Shown: piece by piece, positions 1 through 11,549 of the stretch | Layout: each line of letters opens with the position of its first letter | Numbering within the stretch: position 1 is the stretch's first letter | Assembly: GCF_036850765.1 (NCBI RefSeq) | Contig: NC_089493.1 | Coordinates: 17,733,632 to 17,797,631, forward strand | Source of the DNA: Saccopteryx bilineata | Taxonomy: Eukaryota; Chordata; Mammalia; Chiroptera; Emballonuridae | Length of the DNA stretch: 64,000 bases | Reading direction: 5' to 3' | Made by a program: the position numbers and the translations under genes | The notes under the pieces: model-generated | The model's input: only the letters and a program-made list of their open reading frames with translations | What the model was told of the DNA's origin: nothing | Database searches by the model: none

Positions 1-250
1 GATTTAAAATAATAAATAATTAGAAGAAATATAATGTAAAGGACTGGTTATATTACCCCTTAATATTATATAGCCATTAAAAATAACAACAGACATTTAT
101 ATACTCACTTTCTAGAAGAGTGAATTTAGATTGCTAAATATAAAAAGTAAGTTGAGCATGATCTATACAACCTAATTTCCTATTTTGTAGATGAAAACTA
201 TATATATTATATTTTATAGCTACATACATATGCATAAAGTACCTCACAAC
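1..250. other. AT-rich unique sequence
   Basis: No gene, RNA or recognisable repeat is visible in this AT-rich stretch. Confidence 0.4.
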
Positions 251-259
251 AGTAGATTC

Positions 260-790
260 TGGGAGGGAGTGTGAAAATCTGCTTGCACTACAGAAGAAGC
301 AGGCATGCTCCCACTCCGTGCAAGCACAGGTGCAGACAGTCAGCTGCCTGTGCCCAGGAAACAGTCTCTCCCAGGGCAGGCAGCAGTTGGAAAAATGCCA
401 CAGAGACCCCTCTTTGAGCTCCAGCTGCTTCTTCCCACTGATGCCTCAGACTTGCTTTACTACACCCACCTACTTCTGGGCAGACCCAAAAGGTACTTGC
501 CCCTCTCTCAACAGCTTTCAATCCCTAGTAAAGCCCGCTTTTCCTAACCCTGCCTTGGAAATCACACCAGCGCAGAGCAACCTCAGCTTCCTTAGTTCCT
601 CCCCAGACACTGCCGTGGGGGCCCAGCCCACACACAGGATGTTTCTGCCCTCTCCTTACAGGTTGATTGACATCCTATGGTTCATCTGGAGTCTCTGCTC
701 TTCTTTCCTGAGTCAAGAAATTCAATTTTGGCAGATTACCAGGTTAATTTCCAGGGGCCTCTGGCAATTTAACTGGGTTTTAACAGCAAC
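260..790. other. GC-richer patch of unknown nature
   Basis: This block is clearly GC-richer than its flanks and is open for 158 codons on the plus strand (318-794). The translation is Ser/Pro/Leu-rich with no domain that I recognise. Near 650-660 there is a pyrimidine-rich run ending in ACAG, so an exon or an old LTR are both possible. I cannot choose between them from sequence alone. Confidence 0.25.
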
Positions 791-951
791 ATAAACATAT
801 GTATATAAAAATATTTATATATGTATCAATCTACATACTTAGTTATCACCTCACTAGGTAAAACAGAAAAAGTTCTGGAAGGCACATACTACATTGTAGC
901 AGTGTGAATATGAAGTAGGTGAATAGAGAAAGTTTGAAGAGAATTTTTATT

Positions 952-1158
952 TTTTTTATTTTTTATTTTATTTTTTTTAGAGAGGAGAGAGAGGGAGAGA
1001 GAGACAGAGAGGGAGAGAGAGGAAAGAGAGAGAAGGGGGGAGGAGCTGGAAGCATCAACTCCCATATGTGCCTTGACCAGGCAAGCCCAGGGTTTTGAAC
1101 CGGTGACCTCAGCATTTCCAGGTCAACGCTTTATCCACTGCGCCACCACAGGTCAGGC
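952..1158 (-). mobile_element. tRNA-derived SINE, short 'GGTGGCGCAGTGGATAAA' type
   Basis: Read on the minus strand it begins GCCTGACCTGTGGTGGCGCA, carries a B-box-like GGTTCAAAACCC, then a (CT)n stretch and an A/T-rich tail. It is flanked by an 11-bp target-site duplication GAATTTTTATT at 941-951 and 1159-1169, which fixes both ends. This short SINE subfamily recurs at 1977, 2907, 15055 and 35367. Confidence 0.85.
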
Positions 1159-1222
1159 GAATTTTTATTCTTAATTTGAATTTATCTTATGACAATGCCA
1201 ACAATGGATGTATACTACTATT

Positions 1223-1549
1223 TTTTTTTTTTTACAGAGACAGAGAGAGGGATAGACAGGGACAGACAGACAGAAATGGAGAGAGATGAAAACCGTCAAT
1301 CATTAGTTTTTCATTGCGTGTTGCAACACCTTAGTTGTTCATTGATTGCTTTCTCATATGTGCCTTGACTGTGGGCCTTCAGCAGACCAAGTAACCCCTT
1401 GCTGGAGCCAGCGACCGTGGGTCTAAGCTGGTGAGCTTTTGCTCAAACCAAATGAGCCCGCACTCAAGCTGGCGACCTCGGGGTCTCGAACCTTGGTCCT
1501 CTGCAACCCAGTCTGACGCTCTATCCACTGTGCCACCACCTGGTCTGGC
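1223..1549 (-). mobile_element. tRNA-derived SINE, long 'GGTGGCGCAGTGGATAGA' type
   Basis: The minus-strand head is followed by a long middle with alternating 'GAGC...GGCTCA/CTGGCT' motifs, then GTCAAGGCACATATGAGAAA and a GACAGACAG-rich 3' part with an A-tail. A perfect 14-bp target-site duplication (TGTATACTACTATT) lies at 1209-1222 and 1550-1563. It is a longer relative of the short GGCGCAG SINE. Confidence 0.87.
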
Positions 1550-1609
1550 TGTATACTACTATTCTTTTGTTTTCAAAAAAGTAATTAATGAATAAAAAAA
1601 TTCACTTCA

Positions 1610-1976
1610 GGCCCTGGCTAGTGGGTTTAGAGGTAGAGTGTACGCCTGGGACATGTGGAAGTCTTGGGTTTGATTCCTGGCTAGGGCACACAGGAGAAGC
1701 GCCTATCTGCTTTTCTACCCTTCCCCCTCTCTTTTCTCTATATATCTCTCTTCCCCTCCCACAGCCAAGGCTCCATTGGAGCAAAGTTGGCCCCGGGCAC
1801 TGAAGATGGCTCCATGGCCTCACCTCAGGCACTAGAATGGCTCTGGTTGCAACGGAGCAATGCCCCAGTTGGGCAGAGCATCACCCCCTAGTGGGCATGC
1901 CAGGTGGATCCCGGTCAGGCGCTTGTGGGAATCTGTCCCTCTGCTTCCCCACTTCTCATTTCAGAAGAAAAAAAAT
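1610..1976 (+). mobile_element. Ves-type SINE with a second SINE in its tail
   Basis: The head GGCCCTGGCTAGTGG..., the internal 'CTCCATTGGAGCAAAG' and 'GGTGGATCCCGGTCAGG' blocks and an A-rich 3' end identify a Ves-type SINE. The copy is diverged. An imperfect duplication (AAAAAAATTCACTTCA) precedes it at 1594-1609 and reappears only after the next SINE, near 2187-2202. The short SINE at 1977-2181 therefore inserted into this one's A-tail. Confidence 0.8.
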
Positions 1977-2181
1977 TATACTTTTTTAAAAATTATTATT
2001 TATTTATTTATTCATTTTAGAGAAGAGACACAGAGAGAGAGAGAGAGAGAAAGAGAAGGGGGGAGGAGCAGGAACTATCAACTCCCATATATGCCTTGGC
2101 CGGGCAAGCCCAGGGTTTTAAACTGGCTACCTCAGCATTTCAGGTTGATGCTTGATCCACTGCGCCACCAGAGGTCAGGCC
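1977..2181 (-). mobile_element. Short GGCGCAG-type SINE nested in a SINE tail
   Basis: Minus-strand head GCCTGACCTCTGGTGGCGCA, CT-rich middle and ATTT/AAAT-repeat tail. Direct repeats of AAGAAAAAAAA flank it, which places it inside the A-tail of the preceding Ves-type SINE. Confidence 0.8.
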
Positions 2182-2412
2182 AAGAAAAAAAAATACACTT
2201 CAATCTGTTCTCTGTCTTTCTTCAAGTGCAAACATATTCATTACCCACAATCATACCCGGACACATACACACACACCCATCTCAAAAAAAAAACCAACAA
2301 CTTGTGTTTAGATCATAGGAACTATAGATACAGGCAGTTCTGCCTTCAATTGTTTTCAAAATTTAAATATGTACTTTATTTTAATTTTTATCTAAAATAT
2401 ATTTTTTTCTCT

Positions 2413-2450
2413 ATCGATTCTCGGCCTTTTGGCTAAGATCATGTGTAGTA
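2413..2450 (+). pseudogene. Truncated U2 snRNA retropseudogene
   Basis: These 38 bases match the first 38 bases of mammalian U2 small nuclear RNA with two mismatches, including the core TCTCGGCCTTTTGGCTAAGA. The rest of U2 is absent and there is no poly-A tail. Imperfect direct repeats (AAAATATATTTTTTTCTCT before, AAAATGTATTTTTCTCT after) flank it, as expected of a tailless L1-mobilised snRNA fragment. It cannot be functional because the Sm site and 3' stem-loops are missing. Confidence 0.75.
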
Positions 2451-2906
2451 AAATGTATTTTTCTCTCAAAGAAAACTTATTGAAATAAACCATAAAAAGT
2501 GTATATAATATGTAATTATATATTCATGCTTTTATTTCTTATTGATGTATATTGCTCTTATATAAAATGTTTATTCCTTTATTTGTTTATACTTATACCT
2601 ATATGTACATATAACAATTGCCTGCTTGAAATAAACTGGGACTGAGAATCAAAGTAAGGATTAACTTGACCAGGATCTAAGAAAATTATTCTGGAGGTGT
2701 GGTTCTTCCATGCAGACCTGACAACAGGAGCATGTGGATTAGAAAGAGAGCCAAGTAGTGGAGAGGTACTAGGTAATAGTCAGTCTCAATTACCTGCCAT
2801 TGCTGTTCTTGGTACTCCAAAAGGGAATACAGATGGAAAAGTAATTAATGCATAAACTAATTAGTTATCTCATTTGCCAATTGCACATGATAAATAAAAC
2901 AGATTG

Positions 2907-3027
2907 TGCCTGACCTGTGGTGGCGCAGTGGATAAAGCGTCAACCTGGAAACACTGAGGTTGCCGGTTCAAGACCCTGGCTTGCCTGGTCAAGGCACATA
3001 TGGGAGTTGATGCTTCCTGCTCCTCCC

Positions 3028-3074
<47 letters not shown>

Positions 3075-3124
3075 TCCCCCTCCTCTCTAAAAAAAAAAAG
3101 AATAAATAAATAAATAAATAAATA
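2907..3124 (+). mobile_element. Short GGCGCAG-type SINE
   Basis: Head GCCTGACCTGTGGTGGCGCA, a long (TC)n run and an (AAAT)n tail. Flanked by duplicated AATAAAACAGATTG (2893-2906) and a near-identical AAAAACAGATTG after the tail. Confidence 0.87.
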
Positions 3125-3294
3125 AAAAACAGATTGCAGAAAATAATCAGCAGGTTAAAAAGTAAGGTGAAGATGAAGTGGTACTTACGATTGGAGCAGC
3201 AATAAACCATATAATATATTATGCATTTGTTTGAATATTATTTTAGCAAGAAGGTAACAGAAACAAAAAGTTATATTAAGAGTTTATTTTTTTA

Positions 3295-3703
3295 ATAAAA
3301 ATATAACCACATATACACTATGGTATACTACTCAGCCATAAGAAATGATGACATCGGATCATTTACAACAAAATGGTGGGATCTTGATAACAGTATACGG
3401 AGTGAAATAAGTAAATCAGAAAAAAACAAGAACTGCATGATCCATACATTGGTGGGACATAAAGACTAAGAGACATAAACAAGATATGGTGGTTGGGGGG
3501 GGGGGAGGAAGGAGGGAGAGGGGGAGGGAATGGGGAGGGGCACAAAGAAAACTAGATAGAAGGTGACAGAGGACAATCTGACTTTGGGTGATGGGTATGC
3601 AACATAATAGAATGACAAGATAACCTGGACATGTTTTCTTTGAATATATGTACCCTGATTTATTGATGTCACCCCATTAAAATTAATAAAAATTTATTTA
3701 TAA
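3295..3703 (+). mobile_element. 5'-truncated LINE-1 (3' end)
   Basis: The start encodes the degraded end of L1 ORF2 (motif YSAIRNDD...WW...IRSEISKSE). A G-rich polypurine patch (3492-3540) and an L1-like 3' UTR ending in AATAAAAATTT follow. Near-duplicates of AAAAATATAACCA occur before it and after its tail, consistent with target-primed insertion. It is not coding-competent. Confidence 0.75.
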
Positions 3704-3706
3704 AAA

Positions 3707-4744
3707 AATGTAACCAAGGACATTTTATTCTGTGTCATTTTGGCAACAAATTTGGTTTAGTGTAAATAATTACTATGCATAAATCAATTTTTAAAGAATC
3801 CATTCAATCTGCCAAAGTAAAAACAGCTACTGATGATTTATAGAATGGCAAACAAATTTTTGACACTAATTAGATAATATAAGATAGAATTTTTTGAGTT
3901 GTGCCTTTCTTTGAAATTTTTATATCTAAATTCATCTTGCTCAGAAAAATATTTATTGTGTGACTACAGGGCGCAAGGCAATGTGCTAATGCTGTAAGTG
4001 AGATTTTTATATACTTCACTAAAAATTTTGTAGACCTTAAAAAAAATTGAAGTGTGGGATGAATATCACCTTCCTTTCAATGTTGATGACAGAGATGTAA
4101 GCTATGGGCTTTCCTTCATATTTAAGTGAGAAGAGTTTGGAGACACGTGAGACAAATATCAGGATAATGGGCAACTGAGAGATGATACTTCCTATGAAGT
4201 GTGTATAGTTAAATGATTATCAGAGTCAGAAAGGATGTTAGAGATTTTGTAGTCAATTCTTCATCTCATTTCTCCTTGTAAGAAATCCTAGCAACATTAA
4301 GCCATTAAATTTTGCAAACATTAGATTAGATGGTTCACAGGATCTCCTTCCCTGTCTTTCTATTCAGTCAACATCATCTATTTTATTGATCAATTAGTAT
4401 ATAAAATGGAGGACTTTACTGTGCAAATTATATGGGCAAAGAAAAAAAATTAGACAAATATCTACTATATAATCATGAAAATGGATGAAATAGACTATAG
4501 ACAGAATTGCCACAATATATACCCTATAATGTAAATTATACAGCATGCAACACATTTTACACAAGTACATATCCACACGAAAAACTGTGGATATTTAATA
4601 GTGAAGTTGGGGTGACAATATGTTGAGTTTCAGGTCAGCAATTTGTCAATTATCAAAAGGCTAACATATAATTTATTATGAGTGGGACAGAGGTTTTAGA
4701 GGAAAGACAGGGACTTTCAGTGGAAATTAATAAATCAATTTCCA
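3707..4744. other. Unique AT-rich interval
   Basis: No gene is visible. Around 3940-4010 there is weak resemblance to an old interspersed repeat ('tattgtgtgactacagg...caatgtgctaatgctg'). The rest shows nothing I recognise. Confidence 0.35.
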
Positions 4745-4754
4745 TCTTCTCTAT

Positions 4755-5098
4755 TTTTTTTTTTTTTTTTTTACAGAGACAGAGAGAGAGTAAGAGAGAG
4801 GGATGACAGGGACAGACAGACAGGAACGGAGAGATGAGAAGCATCAATCATTAGTTTTTCATTGCACATTTGCGACACCTCAGTTGTTCATTGATTGCTT
4901 TTTCATATGTGCCTTGACCACGGGCCTTCAGCAGACCGAGTAACCCTTTGCTCGAGCCAGCAACCTTGGGTCCAAGCAGGTGAGCTTTTGCTCAAACCAG
5001 ATGAGCCCACGCTCAAGCTGGTGACCTCAGGAGTCTCAAACCTGGGTCCTCGGCATCCCAGTCCGACGCTCTATCCACTGCACCACCACCTGGTCAGG
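4755..5098 (-). mobile_element. Long GGCGCAG-type SINE
   Basis: Minus-strand copy of the long SINE with GCACATATGAAAAAGCAATC and CTGTCTGTCCCTGTC blocks and a 17-base poly-T at its left end. A perfect duplication CTTCTCTATT lies at 4745-4754 and 5099-5108. Confidence 0.87.
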
Positions 5099-5108
5099 CT
5101 TCTCTATT

Positions 5109-5272
5109 GTTTTAGTTCAACTTGTTTCCCTCTTTCCCTATTCTGTCTTTCTGTTCTCTCTCCTCACTCTACTTTCTTTCCTTGCTCTTTCTCCTTCCTC
5201 TCCTTCCTTCTCTTCCTAACTCTTTCTCTTTCTTCCTCCCTTCCTTTCTTTCTTCTTTTCTCCTCACTCTGT
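5109..5272. repeat. Pyrimidine-rich low-complexity tract
   Basis: Almost pure C/T sequence on the plus strand with irregular TTCC/TCTC units. The open frames here are compositional artefacts. Confidence 0.75.
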
Positions 5273-6690
5273 GGCCAATACAGTATCAGAAGGAGATGTA
5301 TCAGGAGCTCTTGCAGTGAGGTTTTCAGCTCTGCATAGAACAAACTCTTCTACAAATCCCATCAACCTACTTGGTGATATACTATTTTGAGAAAATCTAC
5401 AGAATATAACAATACAGGGAAGCTATTTTTTAACAGTAACAAGATAGTTGTTTCTGACATTTAGTTGGAAGGAAACAACATTCATTACATGGGACTATTT
5501 GGTTTACTGTAGGACTAGTATCCTTGGCCTCTAGCCCTAAATGACAGTGACACCCTTTATCTTTGTGACAACATAAAAAGCTCCATGCATTTTAAAATAC
5601 CAGAAGCAGGTTGACTGCATGCCTTATTGAGAACCACTGGTGTTTAAAAATAAAGGTTTTGTGTTTTGTTCAGGTATTACAACCTAATAGCCATTTAAAA
5701 AATAATGTTTTCTTCAACCATAAAAAAGCTCATCTTCACACAGTTCCCAAGAAGTTAAATGTGACTGTGTAAAAGAATGTTTCCCCCAAAGGATTATAGA
5801 AATATGAGATGTACCGGTAATTCTTATTTATCTAGACTTTGGATATAACCTTAGTTGTTGTTTTTTTTATTAGTCAGAGCAATGGAGAACAAGGATGATC
5901 TTCAGTTTTCTTTGCGAGAACTACTATTTTGAAGGAATCATTTGTGTTGTTTAGAAGCAACTTAACTGTGTGGACTCCAATGGCATCCCTGGGAGCCCAG
6001 AGCCCAGATTTCCTCTGAAATCCAAATGTAGAAGTTAGACCAGAAATCTAAGTTCCATGATGTTCAGCTCTGCTTAGAAAAGAGCAATTCTGCTACATTT
6101 TCTTTTTTTTTCTTTTTGTTACAGTGGACTTTCTTTACCATTGAACAAATGGTTTTGTAGCTTATAGCAACTATATTTATAGAGCACATATTTCACATAG
6201 TTTTTTTTTATTATTGTACAAGATAGTTATAAAAAGAACCAGGTTCTAATTTTGTTTTACTGTGTAGGATGAACCTTCATTACCTCAAGATTAAAAATAA
6301 TCACTACTGAAGTTTGTGCTATATTCTTCCAGAGCCTTTCATGTGGATATGGGCTTACGTGAAAGGGACTGCACTTTGCATACTTTACAAAAGAAGGTGT
6401 ATATTTTGTTATATCACTTAATAGCTATTTTCATGATTATATATATACAATTTTCTAAAATTTTTCTTTAGATCTATTTTATTTGCATTTTATACCTCAG
6501 AGTACATAAAATTTGCATAAGATTTTGAATATTAATTGATCACTAAAAGACTGTTAGTGAATAAAATGGTGATTCTTTGTGGTCTAATTTGGTTAAAGAG
6601 AAACACTTATGTGTAATAAATTAAGAAAGTTACAGCTATTGACAATTTTTATTTTGACTAATAATAGATACCTATTTGAATAAGACATTT
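5273..6690. other. Unique AT-rich interval
   Basis: No gene, RNA or clear repeat seen. Only short homopolymer runs are visible. Confidence 0.35.
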
Positions 6691-6694
6691 TATA

Positions 6695-6840
6695 TTTCCA
6701 CAGTGACTTTACATGTATGATCTGATTAAATTTTCAGAATTGCCTTGTGTGCTTTGTAGAGTGAATAATACTGTCCTCATTTTATGAGCTTATAAGAGAA
6801 GATGGAAGCAGCACATATGGACCCTTAGCTCAGATATTTA
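6695..6840 (-). repeat. Probable MIR fragment
   Basis: The pattern 'atgatctgattaaattttcag...ctgtcctcattttatgag' is the reverse of the MIR core (counting from its 3' end). Heavily diverged. Confidence 0.4.
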
Positions 6841-6916
6841 AACTCTTTCATTGAATAACTAACTTTATACCAGTTTAAACACTGAACTATACCCATTAAA
6901 CATATACATTAACTGC

Positions 6917-7352
6917 CTTTTTTTGTGTGTATGAGAGAGAGAGGGACAGATAGGTACAGACAGACAGAAAGGGAGAGAGGTAAGAAGCATCAATTCTTCA
7001 CTGTGGCACTTTAGTTGTTCAATGATTGTTTTCTCATATGTGCCTTGACTGGAGAGCTACAGCTGAGCCAGTGACCCCTTTCTCAAGCCAGCAACCTTGG
7101 GCTCAAGACAGCTACCTTGGGTTCAAGACAGCTACCTTAGATTTGAAGCTAGTGATGCTGGGCTCAAACCAACAACCATGGGGTCATATCTATGATACCA
7201 CACTCAAGCTAGCAACCCCGCACTCAAGCCACATGAGCCTTCTTTTAAGCCAAATAAGCTCGTGCTCACGCTGTTGAACTCAGGGTTTCAAACCTGGGTC
7301 CTCTGCGTCCCAGTTTAACACTCTATCCATTGTGTCACCACCTGGTCAGGCT
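6917..7352 (-). mobile_element. Long GGCGCAG-type SINE with expanded middle
   Basis: Recognised on the minus strand by its head near 7350 (GCCTGACCAGGTGGTGACAC), by GGCACATATGAGAAAACAAT and by the GACAGACAG-rich end. The middle is longer than in sister copies: 7092-7140 repeats a 'gctaccttgggttcaagaca'-like unit and further 'caagct/aacc' modules follow, giving about 435 bp rather than about 330. Confidence 0.8.
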
Positions 7353-7574
7353 CACTGCCATTTTGTTTTATGACTTAGGACTGACAACAAATATCCAGAA
7401 ATTATAATTTTTTAAATTCCCTGTATGATCAAAGTCAATTAACTTCTTCTAAAATGATTTTGTAATAGCACAAACAATGATAAACATATCTGACTATTCA
7501 CCATACTTACAGGAGGCAGTTCAAAGGGGCATCTCACTTAACTCTAACAATATAATATAACTGGTTAATATTTT

Positions 7575-7785
7575 TTATGCACTTGAAAGTTCAATAAATA
7601 TGCTAAGCACTTACACGAAGTATGTGTTTTAATTCTTACAGCAACCATATGAGAGAGTCAGTATTACGTTTCTTGCTTTACAGAGAAGGAAACCAAAGTT
7701 CACAACAATCAAATTTTTTCAAGGTCATTCCATTCACAAAGAGTGCCTATATAATTCTGGACTCATGAAATCAGTCGTTACTCTA
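7575..7785 (-). repeat. Probable MIR element
   Basis: Order 'aataaatatgctaagcactta...aattcttacagcaacc...gctttacagagaaggaaacc' matches an antisense-oriented MIR from end to core. Diverged. Confidence 0.5.
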
Positions 7786-7789
7786 TGTT

Positions 7790-10330
7790 GCTGCTCAATA
7801 GCAAAGCACTGCAAATTATTGATATAGTTAATTCTATAATAGAGTCCTTTATCTATATCCTAAGGAAAATCTTAGAATTGAGAGTCTAGTGTCATAGTTT
7901 GCTACTTTTATTGGAGCAAATAGAAGATAGAGAAACAAAACAAAAACAAAACTCAGTGATAAAAGAAACATATGCATATTTTATCAATTCTGTCATGCAA
8001 GTTTATTTCTTTGTGCTAAGCCTTTGAGTAATACAAATATTGCTTTACTGAGAAGCTTGTCTTCAAGGAGCTATGTCTTATACACGATGTGTAGTTGTAA
8101 CAGGTGTGGTCACTGACCACCTACGCTCTTTATGTGAGTATATATATCCCAGTTCCCCACACTTGCAAATGAGTACGTGTATCTACATCTTAGGGCTCTA
8201 CGGAGATTTCTGTGTTTGTCATTGGCTGTGTTGTTTCCAACAGCAGAACAGGGACTGGACTAAGGGAACTATTCCATTCTTACTTTATTTTTTGTAGTGA
8301 AAAGCACTCTTAAATCCAGCCCATTTCATTTCTATTTCTTTAAACCTCACTCCATTTCCCTTGCTTTCTTTAACATTCTTCTATGCATTTCACTGTTAGA
8401 AAGTTGGTTCAGAGAAAGGCAAGTTTAGCCTTATAGGAAACTTCTCATTTAATAGAGATCAGGGAAAAAAACGCCATACATTATTCTCTCATTTTTCATG
8501 AGTGGACTACAGGACTTTCTGGGGAATATTTCTTGAAAGGCCAAACCAGATGTTGTAAAATGTATTCTACCCAGTGCTAAAATCTTTTCTCCTAAAACCT
8601 GTTAAACTTTAATAGCAGAAATACATCACATTAACGCACAGAATGTTACATTAAAGTAACGTTACTATTCTTGCATTAAACCTTCCGTGATCTAGTAAAT
8701 TCTGAGAAGGAACTTCTAAATCTTGGTTTGAGCATCAACTCACAGTATTTAAGATTTACAAAGGTGGACACTTAACACAGGAAATAATTTATATTAACCA
8801 GTAGGCTCTGACAGATTGGGTCCTACAAGGTTATAGATTATATATTTCAACGATTGTCAGAAATATTTATTGAGAGCCCATTGTGTGTAGATTGGTGAAC
8901 TTTGTGCTCTGTGGGGGCACACCAAATAAAATAGATGGTAGGGACCTTTACCCTAACAAACTGGAGAGTTTTTAGAAAGGATCCATAAATCAAGTTGAAG
9001 ATTATATTAGGTGACTTTCAACATCTTTTTCAGCTCTAAACTTATAATAGTCTTCTTTACTGTCCTCCTTCCATATATTTTAATTTAATTCCACTTAACC
9101 AAAAAGAAAGAAAGGAATTTAAGTGGTTTATCACAAGGACTCATTTATTTAGTCTAGAAGACTTAAAAATAAATGGGTAATTGTAACAGGAAGCTGGACA
9201 AGACGGTTACTTAAATTGAGCATTAAATTATGCTTACTTTTATTTATGGGGGTGATACCTGAAAGTTCAAATTCTACACTTGGGCTGGAAGAAAAAAAAA
9301 AAGAAATAAAGCTACTTTCTGAAATTTTCCCAACAAAGACTCTCTTGATGGTTGTTTCGAGAAAGAGCTCAGAGATTCGTGTGATTCTGTGCAACTTGAT
9401 TCTGATTTAAATTACAAAGTTTTTTTTCTAGTTGAAAAGAAAATCCCTATGAACTGCTAATGGAAGAGGGAAACACAATGTCGTACTTCGATTTGTTCCT
9501 CGAAAATGTCCTCAGTTATGAAAAAAAAATTATAAGACAGGTGGTCTACAATTGTCTTTAAGTTGTGATTGCCTAGGAAGTAGTTTTACTTCCAATTAAT
9601 TATTTTTTACAGATTAATAGGCTGAATACGATTTATAAAGATAATGTTTTCCAGGCTTCACAAGGCATTGATAAAACAAACATTTTCCATGCCATGTACC
9701 ATCATGAGAATTTGTTTAGGGAGGGATGACTTTCTAAGAGATTGTGTAGATCCTGGTGCTGGGGCTGACGGAGACAGTCAATATGTGACCACCCCTATGG
9801 CGCCATCACTATTTAAATCCTTATCCTGTCAGATATAGAGAAGTATTTTAGTTCTTCAGAGTAGAGACTTTTTTCATATTTAATTCTATACAGAACTTAT
9901 AGATGGACATTGATTTAAGTACTTTGAGAGAAGTAATGGAAAATAACTTCAACAGCAATTTTGTAAAAGATACAAATGCATTTTCATATGATTGCTTTTT
10001 TCTTTCTTTTCTATTTTTTTTTAGTTCTTATTGAGTTTCAAAAGTGTTACGGGTAAGGTAGCAAATTATATTTTAGCTAAACAATATCTGTGTATTCCAT
10101 TTAAGTAAAAAAAAATCCAGAGAAATAAGTTCTTACAAAGCCTAACAGTCTATTTAATTATTCATAGGGTCAATTTCTGTTGTTTTTCTGTTTATAATTA
10201 GAGGAGAAAGAAAAAAACAGACTTTTTGAGTAGCTCTAGGTATGTGTGCCACATCATGGAAAAAGTGCTTGTAACTCATCTTCTCATTTCAACTTATTTT
10301 ATCGACACCCATGTCAGAAGAAAATTTCAC
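7790..10330. other. Unique interval, no gene
   Basis: Nothing gene-like. The part at 8855-8960 ('atttattgagagcccattgtgtg...tttaccctaacaaactggag') looks like an old, widely dispersed mammalian repeat similar to stretches near 12580 and 32505. The rest is unassigned. Confidence 0.35.
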
Positions 10331-10334
10331 TCTT

Positions 10335-10450
10335 TTTATCTTTCAGATGCAAAATTAAAGTTTCAAAGAGGTAAGTGACTTGCCCTAGATCAGATCAGAT
10401 CATGAATAATACCTATACCAGAGTTTCACTCCAAACCCACGGGACTGTAA
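10335..10450 (-). repeat. Probable MIR fragment
   Basis: 'gcaaaattaaagtttcaaagaggtaagtgacttgccc' is the typical antisense MIR core. Confidence 0.5.
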
Positions 10451-11059
10451 AATTATGTGTTTCCCCTGCAGAGTGGTTCATACTGATGACAAAATGTTTT
10501 CTCCTTTCAGGTGTCCTGTAACATCTGCTTTTCAATCTCCTACTGATTATACTGATTTAGTCCTTCAGTATAGATTGTAAGCCCTTTTGACAATAGCCTA
10601 CATGTCAGTATCATAACTTTTCCCCACAGTTTTTACTGCAATACATGGATAATATAGTCTAGCTGCTGTTCATCTGGAGAATCTTCTCTCTTTGCCAATT
10701 TAAGAATATCCAGATACGATTTTTCTAAGGGAGACAAGTGAATATTTATTTGTTAAAAACAACTTTAGACAGAGAAATTGTACAAGAACAATTATGCATT
10801 AAGGTGTCAACTAGTTTTTTAATTTAAATAGTTGGAATTAGTCACGTTAGTGCTGAAGGGAGGGCTTCATAAAATAAATACATCACATTGCTAAGCTTTT
10901 AATCAGTAGATGAAAATGAATTGCTGGGGGATGTGGGAATTAAATCTGGGGATGCCAAATTCAGAACTGATATTATAGAAGGACTGATTTATGATTCTTT
11001 TTAAACAGAGATCATTTTCAAAGCTCATTTTGGCAACCAGGGGATATCAGACCACTGGT

Positions 11060-11300
11060 AATGATGACAATAGTTACAATTGACTGAATACTCCTTGTAG
11101 CTCAGAGGGTGGGGGGATACTCTTCGCTAACCAATTTTTGCTTATCCCTTAAAACAAGCCAGCAGGTTGATTTTTGAAGTTTTCATTTTACAAATGAAAA
11201 TGTTTAGGATTTGAGTCTACATTTTTTTTTCCAAAATTAAGTAATTAGTAAATGATAAAGGCAGAATTTAAAACTAAGTTGGTTTGACTTAAAAATCCAA
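11060..11300 (-). repeat. Probable MIR element, diverged
   Basis: 'ttttcattttacaaatgaaaatg...aagtaattagtaaatgataaaggcagaattt' follows the antisense MIR layout with an inserted T-run. Confidence 0.4.
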
Positions 11301-11354
11301 GCTCTTGCCTTGAAAATCAGTGTCATGCTATCAATGTGAATGCTGCCTCTCTCT

Positions 11355-11545
11355 GTAGCACCATCTGGGTTGGAACTTCAGTTCCACTCTTCCAACCTAT
11401 GTGACTTTCCAATTAATTAATAGGGCTCCAGGTTTCTTAGTTCATAAGTCGGAACTGTTGGGAAGATTAAAATGAGTTAAGATATGAAAGGTACAGGCTA
11501 GCCCATAGTAACCAATAAATGCTGATGATGATCTTGATTATGAGA
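11355..11545 (+). repeat. MIR element
   Basis: Plus-strand MIR order: 'tgactttcc...gaactgttgggaagattaaaatgag...gcccatagtaaccaataaatgctgatgatgat'. Confidence 0.6.
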
Positions 11546-11549
11546 TTGA

